A stretch of DNA of 49,627 nucleotides from Patescibacteria group bacterium (GTDB taxonomy: Bacteria > Patescibacteriota > Microgenomatia > UBA10105 > UBA927): the NCBI GenBank assembly GCA_018821245.1, contig JAHJMO010000002.1:73231-122857 (forward strand). The letters are read 5' to 3'. Within the stretch, counting starts at the first letter, position 1, and each line of letters begins with the position of its first letter. Both the position numbers and the translations under genes were made by a program. The notes below the pieces were generated by a model, which was given only the letters and a program-made list of their open reading frames with translations, was not told where the DNA came from and did no database searches. Below, piece after piece: positions 35,196 through 45,338 of the stretch.

Positions 35196-37313
35196 CTATT
35201 GATTTTGTGACGCCAAATACTCATCAGGATTTTTTATAAGAACATCACGTGGTTTGGATCCTTCTGCCGGCCCGATTATACCTTCTGCTTCCAGCTGATC
35301 CAGTATTCGCGCGGCCCTGGCGTATCCTACGGACAAACGGCGCTGGATAAGCGACGCGGATGCTTTGTCATATTGGCACACAAGTCGAAAAGCGTCTTCA
35401 AATAAATCATCCTTTCCGTCTCCACCCAAACCAGATCCGCGGGCGCTACCTTTATTCCATCCGGCAAGCGGTTGATTGATAACTTCTTCTGTATACTGAA
35501 CCGGCAGGTTTTTGGATTTTAGAAATTCAGTAATTTTATCCAAATCAAAATCCGATACGAACGTCCCCTGAATTCTACTCGGTTTTGATTGATCCGGTGG
35601 TATATACAGCATGTCACCGCGGCCCAACAGTTTTTCTGCTCCCGGCATATCGATAATGACACGGGAGTCGACCATAGACGATACGTTAAACGCTATACGC
35701 GCAGGAATATTGGCTTTTATCAAACCGGTAATAACATCTACGCTCGGCCTCTGTGTGGAAAGTACCAAATGGATCCCTGTAGCCCGCGCCATCTGTGCAA
35801 GCCTGCAAATCGTATCTTCCACTTCTACCGGCGCGTACGCCATAAGATCTGCAAGCTCGTCAATGAAAATGACAATGTATGGCATTGCCTGAAACCCGGA
35901 CAGTTCATTAAACCCGTCGATATTGCGTACCCCAACCTCCGCAAACTGTTTAAACCGACCCTCCATCTCCGTCATAGCCCACCGTAGCGACGAAAGTATG
36001 CGGTCCGGCTCAACTATCACAGGCGCCAAAAGATGCGGAAGCCCGTTGTATCGGATTAGTTCCACACGTTTTGGATCCACCAGAATAAGCTTCACCTCGC
36101 TTGGCGTAGTCCGGCACAAAAGGGAACATATCCAGGAATTGATAAGAACAGACTTACCTGACCCGGTTGTCCCGGCAACGAGTACATGCGGCATTTTTCC
36201 GATATTAGCAACGACCGGACTTCCGGAAACGTCAAGCCCCAACGCGACTGTGAGTTTGTGTTTGGATTTGCGCATTACGTCGGACGAGAGCATGTGCTTA
36301 AGCGTCACAAACTCAAGCCCTCTGTTCGGAATTTCTATCCCGACGAGATTTTTCCCCGGGATGGGGGCCTCTATGCGCACTTGCCCTGTAGGAGCAGCCA
36401 GAGCAAGCGCCAAATCGCTGGAAAGAGACGTAACCTTGGACACTTTTGTACCAGACGCAATCTCTATGCAGTATTGAGTCACAGCCGGCCCCCGATTGAG
36501 CTCGGCAACTTTTGCAGTAATGCCGAAGCTGTCTAATGTCTTTTCTATTGTAGAAGCATTCCGTTTGATATCTCCGCGATCTGCCCGCTCGATCGGTGCA
36601 TCGGAAAGAAGCGTAAGCGGTGGGTATTCCCATAACGACATGTCGTCACGCGTCGCGGTTGTAGAAGTAATTTTCAATTCGTCTTTACCACTTGTTCTGC
36701 CAAGGGGCATGCCCTTTGCATTGGTAACCGGCGGGGCAGCCACAGGCGCCTTGAAAAGAGGCCCGTCGATCTTTTGGTCTTTGGCTTTTGTCGCCGACGC
36801 ATTCTCTACTATCCGCCCTATTGCTTCACCTATCCCCTGTATGCCAAGCAGTAAAAAGTTTATAAACCTCTCAAGCGACGTATTAAGCAGTATGATGAAG
36901 CCTATCAACAAAAGACAGAGGTATAAAAGTACGGTAATCTCTATAACCACTCGTTGAGAAATCATGCTCCATAACGCCTCACCAATGCTGCCCGCGTGCG
37001 TCAACCCCATAAGAGCAATAAGGAGTATTCCCATTCCCAACGGAACATTTGGCTTGCCGATAGAAGACTTAACTTTAAAAAACAAAAAACTTAAAGCGAC
37101 AAGAAATGGGGGAAGAAGGAACATAATCCACCCGAAATGCCAAAAAAGCTCATCGCGCAAACGCGTCAATAATTCGCCCTCAAGAAAAAATGAAAACGAG
37201 ATGATCGCCGCAAACAGCCACAGCCAAATGGCACCGACCGTATATACCGTCTGTTTCTTGAGTTTGAAAGATAATGGTCCGCGCTTGTGATACCTGCGTC
37301 TCTTTTTGGCCAT
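35196..37313 (-). CDS. ftsK: DNA translocase FtsK/SpoIIIE
   Basis: N-terminal TMs; HVLVAGTTGSGKSVLINSWI; FIDELADLM; C-terminal gamma-like domain. Confidence 0.95.
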   Translation of the reverse strand: MAKKRRRYHKRGPLSFKLKKQTVYTVGAIWLWLFAAIISFSFFLEGELLTRLRDELFWHFGWIMFLLPPFLVALSFLFFKVKSSIGKPNVPLGMGILLIALMGLTHAGSIGEALWSMISQRVVIEITVLLYLCLLLIGFIILLNTSLERFINFLLLGIQGIGEAIGRIVENASATKAKDQKIDGPLFKAPVAAPPVTNAKGMPLGRTSGKDELKITSTTATRDDMSLWEYPPLTLLSDAPIERADRGDIKRNASTIEKTLDSFGITAKVAELNRGPAVTQYCIEIASGTKVSKVTSLSSDLALALAAPTGQVRIEAPIPGKNLVGIEIPNRGLEFVTLKHMLSSDVMRKSKHKLTVALGLDVSGSPVVANIGKMPHVLVAGTTGSGKSVLINSWICSLLCRTTPSEVKLILVDPKRVELIRYNGLPHLLAPVIVEPDRILSSLRWAMTEMEGRFKQFAEVGVRNIDGFNELSGFQAMPYIVIFIDELADLMAYAPVEVEDTICRLAQMARATGIHLVLSTQRPSVDVITGLIKANIPARIAFNVSSMVDSRVIIDMPGAEKLLGRGDMLYIPPDQSKPSRIQGTFVSDFDLDKITEFLKSKNLPVQYTEEVINQPLAGWNKGSARGSGLGGDGKDDLFEDAFRLVCQYDKASASLIQRRLSVGYARAARILDQLEAEGIIGPAEGSKPRDVLIKNPDEYLASQNQ

Positions 37314-37358
37314 AAAGATAGTATAAAGCCACTTACGGGCAAGTTCAACAAGCTAGTC

Positions 37359-39122
37359 TTATGTCTCTACGATGACAGGCACGACCAGGGGGAAACGCCC
37401 GGTTTCTTTTGAGAGAAATTTGCCGAGGCTTTCTTCTATGTTCCTTCGTATAAACTGCCAGTCCACAATCCTGCCTTTTTTCAGACGCAGTGATTGCCGG
37501 ACGACTTGCTTGGCTCTCGCCACTAAATCTTTCGATTGCCTCATATAGACAAATCCTCTGGAGATAATTTCCACGTCCGTCGTAACCTGTCGGTTTCTTT
37601 TGTTTATAGGCACTACGACAACAACTATTCCTTCCGTTGCTATCGTTTGCCGATCCCTGAGGACCGCCTCTCCCACGTCACCCACTCCCAAACCATCGAC
37701 AAAAACATTCTCCAGTTCTACATGATCGACCACTCTGGGCGGGTTAAATCGGGTAAATTCTAACACTTCCCCCTCTTCGGGAATTAAAATTTGTTTTTTA
37801 TCGTAACCAATGTCTTGCGCAAGCCTTCTATATTGCATCATGTGTTTATATGTACCGCCAATAGGCATGACGTATTTTGGTCCCAGGGCAGATAAAAGCA
37901 GTATTAAATCTCCCTGGCTGCCGTGGCCGGAAACATGCAGGTCTTCCATAATATCGGAGTAGGAAACCCGCACTCCGTGATGGTAAATCTGGTCGATTAC
38001 ATTATTAACGTCATTTTCGTGGCCGGGGATTGGATCAGCGCTAAATACTACGCTGTCGCCTTCTTTGAGTTTAATGTCGCTGTGATCGTCATGAGCAATT
38101 CTGTATAAAGCAGATCCCAGTTGCCCCTGAGCTCCGGCAACCACCAAAAACTGTTTTTCAGAAGGAATCTTGCGTAAATCACGGTCGCGTATCACCGCCT
38201 CGCGGGGAAAACGCATATAATCGAGCTTGAGAGCGGCTTCCACATTTTGGTCAATGCTCCTGCCAAGGAAGGCAATTTTACGGTGATACTTAAGGGCCAG
38301 CTCAATCGCCAGCTGGACGCGCGCGATATTGCTTGATTGCGTGGTGAACAACAGTTTCCCCGGACATGTCTGCAGCTCTTTTTCTAAGGTTTCTCCTACC
38401 ACCTGTTCCGAAGGGGTAAAACCGCGGCGCTCACTGCCCAAAGAATCGGTTAATAAGCATAAAACACCTCGTCTTCCGACAGCAGTAATTTTACTTAGTT
38501 CCGAAACTTTTCCGTCAAGCGGAGTCATGTCAAACTTAAAATCGCTGCCGTGGTAAAACACGCCAATCGGCGTTTCAATCACCAGATGTGCGGTATCCGG
38601 CACTGAATGAGTGAGGCGAATAAAAGAAACACGAAATTTACCAAGCTCTAAGGTTTGGTTAAACTCAACCGGAGCGACGAACGTCTTACTATGCACCTCT
38701 TTAAGTTTAATATTGGCAAAGGCTGCCGTAAGGCGAGTCCCCCACATCGGAATCTTTCCCAACTTCTGATAAACATGCGGGATCCCGCCAATATGATCGT
38801 CATGCCCGTGAGTACATATCAAACCGCGGATTTTATCGCGTTTAGACTCCAGATAGCGGACATCCGGAATCACCAGGTCTACTCCATACATCTCCGGCTC
38901 CGGGAAACCGATCCCGCAATCGACAATTAAAATATCCTGCAGTTTGCCGTCGTAGCGGTATTCATAAACATACATGTTTTTGGTTACGTTACCCACGCCT
39001 CCGAGGGGAATGATTCGAATAGAATCCCTGCCCGTCCGGCAGGCGGGTTTACCGCTTGGCTTCTGTGAGGATCCCTGAAATATTGCGTTTGGTTTCTTTT
39101 GATTATGATTATAAAATTTCAT
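37359..39122 (-). CDS. ribonuclease J
   Basis: RIIPLGGVGNVTKNMYVYEY...CTHGHDDHIGGIPHV...VSGHGSQGDL. Confidence 0.95.
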   Translation of the reverse strand: MKFYNHNQKKPNAIFQGSSQKPSGKPACRTGRDSIRIIPLGGVGNVTKNMYVYEYRYDGKLQDILIVDCGIGFPEPEMYGVDLVIPDVRYLESKRDKIRGLICTHGHDDHIGGIPHVYQKLGKIPMWGTRLTAAFANIKLKEVHSKTFVAPVEFNQTLELGKFRVSFIRLTHSVPDTAHLVIETPIGVFYHGSDFKFDMTPLDGKVSELSKITAVGRRGVLCLLTDSLGSERRGFTPSEQVVGETLEKELQTCPGKLLFTTQSSNIARVQLAIELALKYHRKIAFLGRSIDQNVEAALKLDYMRFPREAVIRDRDLRKIPSEKQFLVVAGAQGQLGSALYRIAHDDHSDIKLKEGDSVVFSADPIPGHENDVNNVIDQIYHHGVRVSYSDIMEDLHVSGHGSQGDLILLLSALGPKYVMPIGGTYKHMMQYRRLAQDIGYDKKQILIPEEGEVLEFTRFNPPRVVDHVELENVFVDGLGVGDVGEAVLRDRQTIATEGIVVVVVPINKRNRQVTTDVEIISRGFVYMRQSKDLVARAKQVVRQSLRLKKGRIVDWQFIRRNIEESLGKFLSKETGRFPLVVPVIVET

Positions 39123-39145
39123 GTTATTTGGAGTTTAACGAATTA

Positions 39146-40339
39146 CTAATACGTTTCAACAAAATCTTTAATATTTTGCTCTGTGATTTGGAAACTTTTT
39201 CCTTTTCCTTCTACAATTGCCAGTGCTGTTTTGCGACAGATATTATTAAGCGTACGCTCCAGGCTCCTGATTCCCGCATCAAATCCAAGGGGCCGCACAA
39301 GTTTGGGCCAAACTTCGTCGGCAACTGTCAAATTCTGACTTGTTAATCCTGACTCCCTCATAAGCTCCGGCAACACATAGTCCCTACCGATCGTGATCTT
39401 TTCTTTATCTGTATACGAAGGCATTTGTATCGGATCCAGCCGATCCAATACCGCTGTTGATATATTTGTCGTGTTATTCGCCGTTGTGATAAACAAAACT
39501 TCTGATAGATCAAACGGGTAGTCCAAGTAGTGGTCCCTAAAAGCCATGTTTTGTTCGGGATCCAAAAGTTCAATCAAAACCCCCATTATGTCTCCCCGCG
39601 TTTCTTCTGCCACACGATCGATTTCATCAAGCAATATGACAGGGTTTTTACTACCAGCATACCGCATGCCCTTGAGTATCATCCCTATCTCAGCATCAGG
39701 CCGCACCCGTGATTGCCCGCGAAGTTCCAAAGCGTCACTCATACCTCCGAATGGAATTCGAACGAAGCGCCTGTTCATGGATTGAGCTATGGACTTGGCA
39801 AGCGTTGATTTACCGGTACCCACTAAACCTACCAAGCAGAGGATTGGCGCACGTCTTCCCAGTATTGCCGTGGCAATGCCCGCTTCGTGTGATTTTTGCT
39901 CATCGCGCCACCGATCACTATTGAGCTTGAGCACTGCTAAGTATTCCAAAATCCGTTCTTTCACCGGTTCCAGTCCATAATGATTCCGGTTCAGAATTTC
40001 CCTCACAGCCTTTAAATCCAGAGTGTCTTTTGTTCGTTGGTTCCAGGGTAGATCTATAACCCACTCGATCCAATTCAGCATCTGCTCTACATGCACGCGT
40101 GCAGATAATTCCGCCTCCAACCGTGATATTTCTTCAAGATTGCCTATGACGCGGGTTTCCAAATCAGGAGGTAAAGCTATTTCGCCTGCTTTTTTTCTCA
40201 AAACATTCACACGGTCGGACAGTTTGGACATAATTTCATGAGAGGAATCTCTAATATCTCTTTCTGCGGCGATCAAATCCGTGTCGGTCGTCATCGCGCC
40301 TGGTAAATCTGGGTCTTGCTGTCGGAGTTTTTTTGGCAT
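39146..40339 (-). CDS. Lon-like AAA+ ATPase lacking the protease domain
   Basis: Walker A GLVGTGKST, Walker B ILLDEID; Lon-like coiled-coil and AAA; ends without a Ser-Lys dyad domain. Likely start MTTDTDL near 40294. Confidence 0.88.
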   Translation of the reverse strand: MPKKLRQQDPDLPGAMTTDTDLIAAERDIRDSSHEIMSKLSDRVNVLRKKAGEIALPPDLETRVIGNLEEISRLEAELSARVHVEQMLNWIEWVIDLPWNQRTKDTLDLKAVREILNRNHYGLEPVKERILEYLAVLKLNSDRWRDEQKSHEAGIATAILGRRAPILCLVGLVGTGKSTLAKSIAQSMNRRFVRIPFGGMSDALELRGQSRVRPDAEIGMILKGMRYAGSKNPVILLDEIDRVAEETRGDIMGVLIELLDPEQNMAFRDHYLDYPFDLSEVLFITTANNTTNISTAVLDRLDPIQMPSYTDKEKITIGRDYVLPELMRESGLTSQNLTVADEVWPKLVRPLGFDAGIRSLERTLNNICRKTALAIVEGKGKSFQITEQNIKDFVETY

Positions 40340-42422
40340 CTTCTCCGAAAAGCATCGAAAGATTCACCCTGTGTTGATCATCAATCTCCAATACCCGCAC
40401 TTTAACCTTTTGACCGATCGACACAACATCGTTCGGATTACTTACATAATCAGAAGACATTTGTGATACATGTACCATGCCCTCTTTTCCCGGCAATATT
40501 TCTACAAACGCACCAAAAGGGAGAATGCGCTTCACTTCGCCTTCGTATTCTTCTTCCGGTTGTACGTCGTGTGTCAGCCCCCGAACCCACTCTACCGCTT
40601 TGGCGACAGATGATTCGTCGGTTCCTGATATCATTACCGATCCGTCATCCTCCACATCTACCGCCGCTCCGGTAACTGCAATAATCTGACGGATCACCCG
40701 GCCGCCCGGGCCTATCACCTCACCTATCTTCTCAACCGGTATTTTTACTACCTGTACTTTCGGTGCATATCTGGAAAGAGATTTGCGGGGTGCAGTAATG
40801 ATGGCTAATATCTTTGTCAAAATGAGAAACCTCGCTTTCTTGGCAGCAGCAAGTGTGTCTCTTACGATATCATCGCTTAATCCGTCAATCTTCATATCCA
40901 GCTGGATAGCTGTAATTCCGTTTTTCGTTCCTGCCACCTTAAAGTCCATGTCTCCGGCGAAATCTTCAATGCCTAAAATATCTGTCAAAAGAATATGTTT
41001 TTTCTTGTCACACATCAAACCAATCGAGATCCCGGCGACCGGTTCTTTAATAGGTACGCCTGCGTCCATGAGAGCAAGCGTAGAACAGCAGGTTGATGCC
41101 ATTGAAGTTGATCCATTACTGGACATCACTTCGGAAACAAGGCGGACAGTATACGGAAACTCATCCTCCGAAGGAATGACGGACAGAAGTGCCCGTTCGG
41201 CGAGAGCTCCGTGCCCGATTTCTCTTCTTGAGGGAGTACCGATCCTTCCGGTCTCACCCAATGAATACGGGGGCATACTATAGTGATGAATATAGCGCTT
41301 GGACTCCTCACCGGTTGGGCTTTCTATCAACTGCTCCAGGGACGGCGTTCCAAGTGTAGCAACCGTCAACACCTGCGTTTGTCCGCGTTGAAACAACGCG
41401 CTCCCGTGCGTTCGCGGGAGAATCCCCACTTCCATATTCAACGAGCGGACTTCATCGAGCTTTCGGTCGTCAAACCGCTTTGCGCGAATAAGCACGTCAT
41501 CACGGATCCTTTTTTTGAACAGGTAATCAAGCGCTTCTTCAATGCTTTTAATGCTGTTTTGAGCTTCATAATCCTCTGAAATAACCTTAGCAAGATCAGT
41601 TGTCTCCGTACCACCGAATTCTTTTTTTGATTTCTTCGCAAATAATTCTGCCAACTCTTTTTTGTAATCCTTAGATATCTTATCCTGAAGATCCTGCGCG
41701 TCGCTAACCTGGGCAACCGGCACTTTGCTCTTGCCCACCTCTTTTACCAATTCTTCTATGAGCTTGATAATTTGTGCGTTAACTTCTTTTGCTTTCTGAA
41801 TAGAATCGTAAACGATATCTTCCGGTGTCTCACAAAAACCGCCTTCAAGCATAATGACTTTGTCCTTTAGGCTCGCGACAACAAAATCAAACTCGCTATA
41901 TCCTTGCTCCGTGATGGTTGGGTTGACCAAAAGCGTTCCGCCGCCGTTCTCCTTCACGTGACCCATGCGGACTGCCCCAACCGGACCTCCCCATGGAATC
42001 GGCGATATCGCAATGGCAGCCGACGTTGCCACTAACCCAAGAACATCGGGATCGTTTTCTCCATCGACAGATAACACCGTTATCACAACCTGAACGTCGT
42101 GCTTGTAATTTTTGGGGAAAAGCGGTCGGATCGACCTGTCTATGACGCGCCCTGCCAATACGGCATCATCCGATGGTCTGCCTTCTCGCTTTACCCATCG
42201 GGAACCCTTGATACGGCCTCCGGCATAGAGCCGTTCTACGTATTCTACGCTTAAAGGAAAATAGTCAAGTGTTGTTTCGCGGCCTGATGCAGTCACTGTC
42301 GCCAACACAAGCGTCTCCCCGTAACGGCCTAAAACCGCGGCAGAGGCTTGTTCGGCAAACCGACCTACCTCAAGAGTTAATGTACGTCCGTGTATTTCTG
42401 TGGACTTCTTAATGATCTTCAT
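40251..42422 (-). CDS. pnp: polyribonucleotide nucleotidyltransferase
   Basis: Two RNase PH domains, KH (IGEVIGPGGRVIRQI), S1. Confidence 0.97.
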   Translation of the reverse strand: MKIIKKSTEIHGRTLTLEVGRFAEQASAAVLGRYGETLVLATVTASGRETTLDYFPLSVEYVERLYAGGRIKGSRWVKREGRPSDDAVLAGRVIDRSIRPLFPKNYKHDVQVVITVLSVDGENDPDVLGLVATSAAIAISPIPWGGPVGAVRMGHVKENGGGTLLVNPTITEQGYSEFDFVVASLKDKVIMLEGGFCETPEDIVYDSIQKAKEVNAQIIKLIEELVKEVGKSKVPVAQVSDAQDLQDKISKDYKKELAELFAKKSKKEFGGTETTDLAKVISEDYEAQNSIKSIEEALDYLFKKRIRDDVLIRAKRFDDRKLDEVRSLNMEVGILPRTHGSALFQRGQTQVLTVATLGTPSLEQLIESPTGEESKRYIHHYSMPPYSLGETGRIGTPSRREIGHGALAERALLSVIPSEDEFPYTVRLVSEVMSSNGSTSMASTCCSTLALMDAGVPIKEPVAGISIGLMCDKKKHILLTDILGIEDFAGDMDFKVAGTKNGITAIQLDMKIDGLSDDIVRDTLAAAKKARFLILTKILAIITAPRKSLSRYAPKVQVVKIPVEKIGEVIGPGGRVIRQIIAVTGAAVDVEDDGSVMISGTDESSVAKAVEWVRGLTHDVQPEEEYEGEVKRILPFGAFVEILPGKEGMVHVSQMSSDYVSNPNDVVSIGQKVKVRVLEIDDQHRVNLSMLFGEDAKKTPTARPRFTRRDDDRHGFDRRRKRY

Positions 42423-42438
42423 AAATATTTTGCAGGCG

Positions 42439-42825
42439 TTATTTCGCTAAACCGAGTTTTTGGGAAATTTCCTGATATCGTTTTCTGTCTTTCTTTCCTA
42501 AATAATTGAGAAGCCTCCGGCGCTTACTCACTATCCCCAATAGCCCCCTCCTGGAATGGTTATCAGAAGGATTTACTTTCAGATGTTGTACGAGCTTGTG
42601 TATCCTGCCCGTCAGAAGCGCCGCTTGTACCTCGGGACTTCCCGTATCTCCCTGTTTTACCTGGAATTTCGCGATGATTTCCTGTTTTTCAATGCTTGGT
42701 GCTATAGTTCCCGTCGCAAGAGGGGTGGCTTTGGTCTTTCGGACAGCCTTTTTCGGAGTTACATCTGTCTTGACCGTTTTGGAAACCGACTTTTTCTTTT
42801 GAGCTTTCGTAGTGGCCTTTGGCAT
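42439..42825 (-). CDS. rpsO: 30S ribosomal protein S15
   Basis: [51 protein letters not shown], with a basic N-terminal extension. Confidence 0.96.
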   Translation of the reverse strand: MPKATTKAQKKKSVSKTVKTDVTPKKAVRKTKATPLATGTIAPSIEKQEIIAKFQVKQGDTGSPEVQAALLTGRIHKLVQHLKVNPSDNHSRRGLLGIVSKRRRLLNYLGKKDRKRYQEISQKLGLAK

Positions 42826-42917
42826 AGAAAGGGATTGAAAAAGGAGCTATTTCGCGCTCCGCATGCAATTATTATACACTATTTTCATCATGTTTACAAT
42901 GACCGATAACCTACGCA

Positions 42918-43811
42918 TCAGGAGAGATTTGAACTACGAAAGATTTTTGGCTTGAGCCAATCAGAGGGCGCCTCCTGAACTTTTGGCATCTTCCCTTTTG
43001 GAGAAAACCTGTCTTTGCCATCTTCCTGTGGTGCAATATTTTCTTTCGGCGGCGACTCCTCGACGGCTGGCGGTCGTGTCCCAAAACGTTTTCCCCCAAC
43101 CTTCAGGCATACTGCCGCTACTTCAAACGCCGCAGCCGTCACATTGGGAACCCGAAAGTTATCCGTTGCACCAAAAATGGCGTTAAGAAGATTGGTCGCA
43201 ATATCGTCAGTAAGTTGCACGCCTAACGATGAAAGCACCTGCGCGACGATTTCTGAAGTCGAGGACGCGGATGAGTCAACAATATTTATCTGGCCGTATT
43301 GTGCGTTATTGGCGTGCCGGTCTATATTAATTACGGGTTTACCTGCAAATAGCCCTTTGTTGTCTTCATAAAGCTTTTTCAACCCCCCAAGGTGAATCGT
43401 ATCTACAGCGAATATAAGATCTGCTGTCGCCCCGGCATGAGTATAACTGACGTTTTCTTCGGAAAAGGGCTTAAATCCGGGCCTGTTTTCTATGACGAGA
43501 TTAAATTTGTCTCCTTCGATATTATAACTGACCTTTTCTATGGAGCCATCCACGTAGTCCAAAGATATGATGAAATTACTGTTGCCTAACTCGCGTGTGA
43601 TTTTATCAACGCCGATAAAGTTGGAAAGGCCGACTATAACTTGATCGGGGCACACTATACTTACTCTTTTCCCCAAGCTGGCCAACCCTAAGTACATTGC
43701 CAATGCGCTTCCGATACTGTCTTCTGTAGGGCTTTCATGTGTGGCAATCACCAATGATTGAGCCCCGTTGACAAGCTCCTTTAATTTGACAATATCTTTA
43801 ATTCCATCCAT
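42918..43811 (-). CDS. DHH-family phosphoesterase-like protein (degenerate motifs)
   Basis: VIATHESPTEDSIGSALAMYLGL...NIDRHANNAQYGQINIVD; NrnA-like fold signature. Confidence 0.75.
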   Translation of the reverse strand: MDGIKDIVKLKELVNGAQSLVIATHESPTEDSIGSALAMYLGLASLGKRVSIVCPDQVIVGLSNFIGVDKITRELGNSNFIISLDYVDGSIEKVSYNIEGDKFNLVIENRPGFKPFSEENVSYTHAGATADLIFAVDTIHLGGLKKLYEDNKGLFAGKPVINIDRHANNAQYGQINIVDSSASSTSEIVAQVLSSLGVQLTDDIATNLLNAIFGATDNFRVPNVTAAAFEVAAVCLKVGGKRFGTRPPAVEESPPKENIAPQEDGKDRFSPKGKMPKVQEAPSDWLKPKIFRSSNLS

Positions 43812-43826
43812 ATTATATCCTATGGC

Positions 43827-45302
43827 TTATACGTTTGTGACGGCAATTATACCATCTTGAAGCGTAAAATCAACTTTCTTGTCAAAAATAACACCGCATT
43901 CGTTGCCTTCTTCCGCTTTCGTCACGTCTTCCTTGCCACGGCGCATAGATTTTATTCTTGCGCGAGCTATCTCTTCTTCCCCCCGCATGATCTTGACTGT
44001 GTCTCCACGTGCCAACCTTCCGGAACTTATCTTTGTGCCTGCGACACGATGGGAATCATAGGGAAACTCCGCAATAATCTGGCCCCTGCCTAATTCCCTC
44101 TCCACCGTAAACAACTCCGCCATTCCGGAAAGGACCTCCTCCAGATCTTCGAGCAGTTGATAAATCACGGTATACGTGCGGTAGACAACCTTCTCGACTC
44201 TCGCCAAGCGATCCACGCCTGAAGCTGCTTTCACCTGAAACCCTATGGCAATTGCACCACTTGCTTTGGCCTGGAGAATATCAGCCTCTGTTATGTCCCC
44301 AATGCCGCTTGAGACAACATGTATTCCCTCGCCTATTGCATGAATAATTGCCTCAATCGATCCGGCGGTATCCGCCTTCAGAAGCACGTAGAGCGTTTTC
44401 TTCTCCGTTTCTTCCAGGGGTTTGAGAAAATCAGGAAGCGCACCGACCGCTATTACCGATGGAGGCGGGATGGCAGTAGCTGCCGGAGTAATGGGAACGG
44501 AACGCAAGACCGAACCGACCTGGGGAAGAGTAGAAAATCCAAGGACCTCGACAGGTTTCCCGGGCAGAGCTTCCTCTACTGAATTCCCGTTCTCGTCAAA
44601 CATAGCCCGTACTTTCGCCAATTGCTGCGCGTCTTCAAAAAGCGGGAGAGACTTGCGAAGCGCCCCCTTCTTCACCAAAACACTAGCTACCATTCCCTTC
44701 CCTTTATCAACGCGGGTTTCGATCACAACCGCCTCAAGAGGCGCTTGAGGCTCCGAGGTAATCCCCTGCATTTGGGCTACCAAAATAATCATATCCAACA
44801 GCTCTTGAATGCCTGTGCCGTTTTTGCCGGAAACAGACACAAACGGAACAGTGCCCCCAAAGCCTTCTACTTGTACTCCTTCTTTGGCCAAATCAGCCTG
44901 AACCTTCTTTACGTTGGAGGATGGCAAATCTATCTTATTAATGGCAACAATTAGGGATACTCCTGCTTCCTTTATCTGCTGTAAAGACTCGACTGTTTGC
45001 GGTTTCACACTGTCGTCTGCCGCAACCACCAACACAACAATATCCGCGACACGAGCGCCTCTGGAGCGCATTTTGGCAAAAGCCTCATGCCCGGGAGTGT
45101 CTATAAAGGTGATGAGTTGGCTTTTTACTTTTACCTGGTAAGCTCCGATGTGCTGGGTTATACCCCCGTGTTCTTTGGCTGCTACACTTGTGTGTCTTAT
45201 TGCGTCAAGAAGAGTAGTTTTCCCGTGGTCAACGTGCCCAAGAACCGCGACAATTGGCGGTCGCGGAAGATTTGGACTCTGTATGGCACGATTTTTTGTC
45301 AT
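43827..45302 (-). CDS. infB: translation initiation factor IF-2 (short)
   Basis: [34 protein letters not shown]. Confidence 0.97.
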   Translation of the reverse strand: MTKNRAIQSPNLPRPPIVAVLGHVDHGKTTLLDAIRHTSVAAKEHGGITQHIGAYQVKVKSQLITFIDTPGHEAFAKMRSRGARVADIVVLVVAADDSVKPQTVESLQQIKEAGVSLIVAINKIDLPSSNVKKVQADLAKEGVQVEGFGGTVPFVSVSGKNGTGIQELLDMIILVAQMQGITSEPQAPLEAVVIETRVDKGKGMVASVLVKKGALRKSLPLFEDAQQLAKVRAMFDENGNSVEEALPGKPVEVLGFSTLPQVGSVLRSVPITPAATAIPPPSVIAVGALPDFLKPLEETEKKTLYVLLKADTAGSIEAIIHAIGEGIHVVSSGIGDITEADILQAKASGAIAIGFQVKAASGVDRLARVEKVVYRTYTVIYQLLEDLEEVLSGMAELFTVERELGRGQIIAEFPYDSHRVAGTKISSGRLARGDTVKIMRGEEEIARARIKSMRRGKEDVTKAEEGNECGVIFDKKVDFTLQDGIIAVTNV

Positions 45303-45338
45303 AATAATTTATCCCTGACCCTAGACGCAGATCCATAC

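Noticed and set aside
42918-42960. tRNA-like 3' half (TTCAAATC flanked by short complementary bases)
   Set aside because: No matching D-arm, anticodon arm or acceptor stem; the sequence is the C-terminus of the DHH-like gene.
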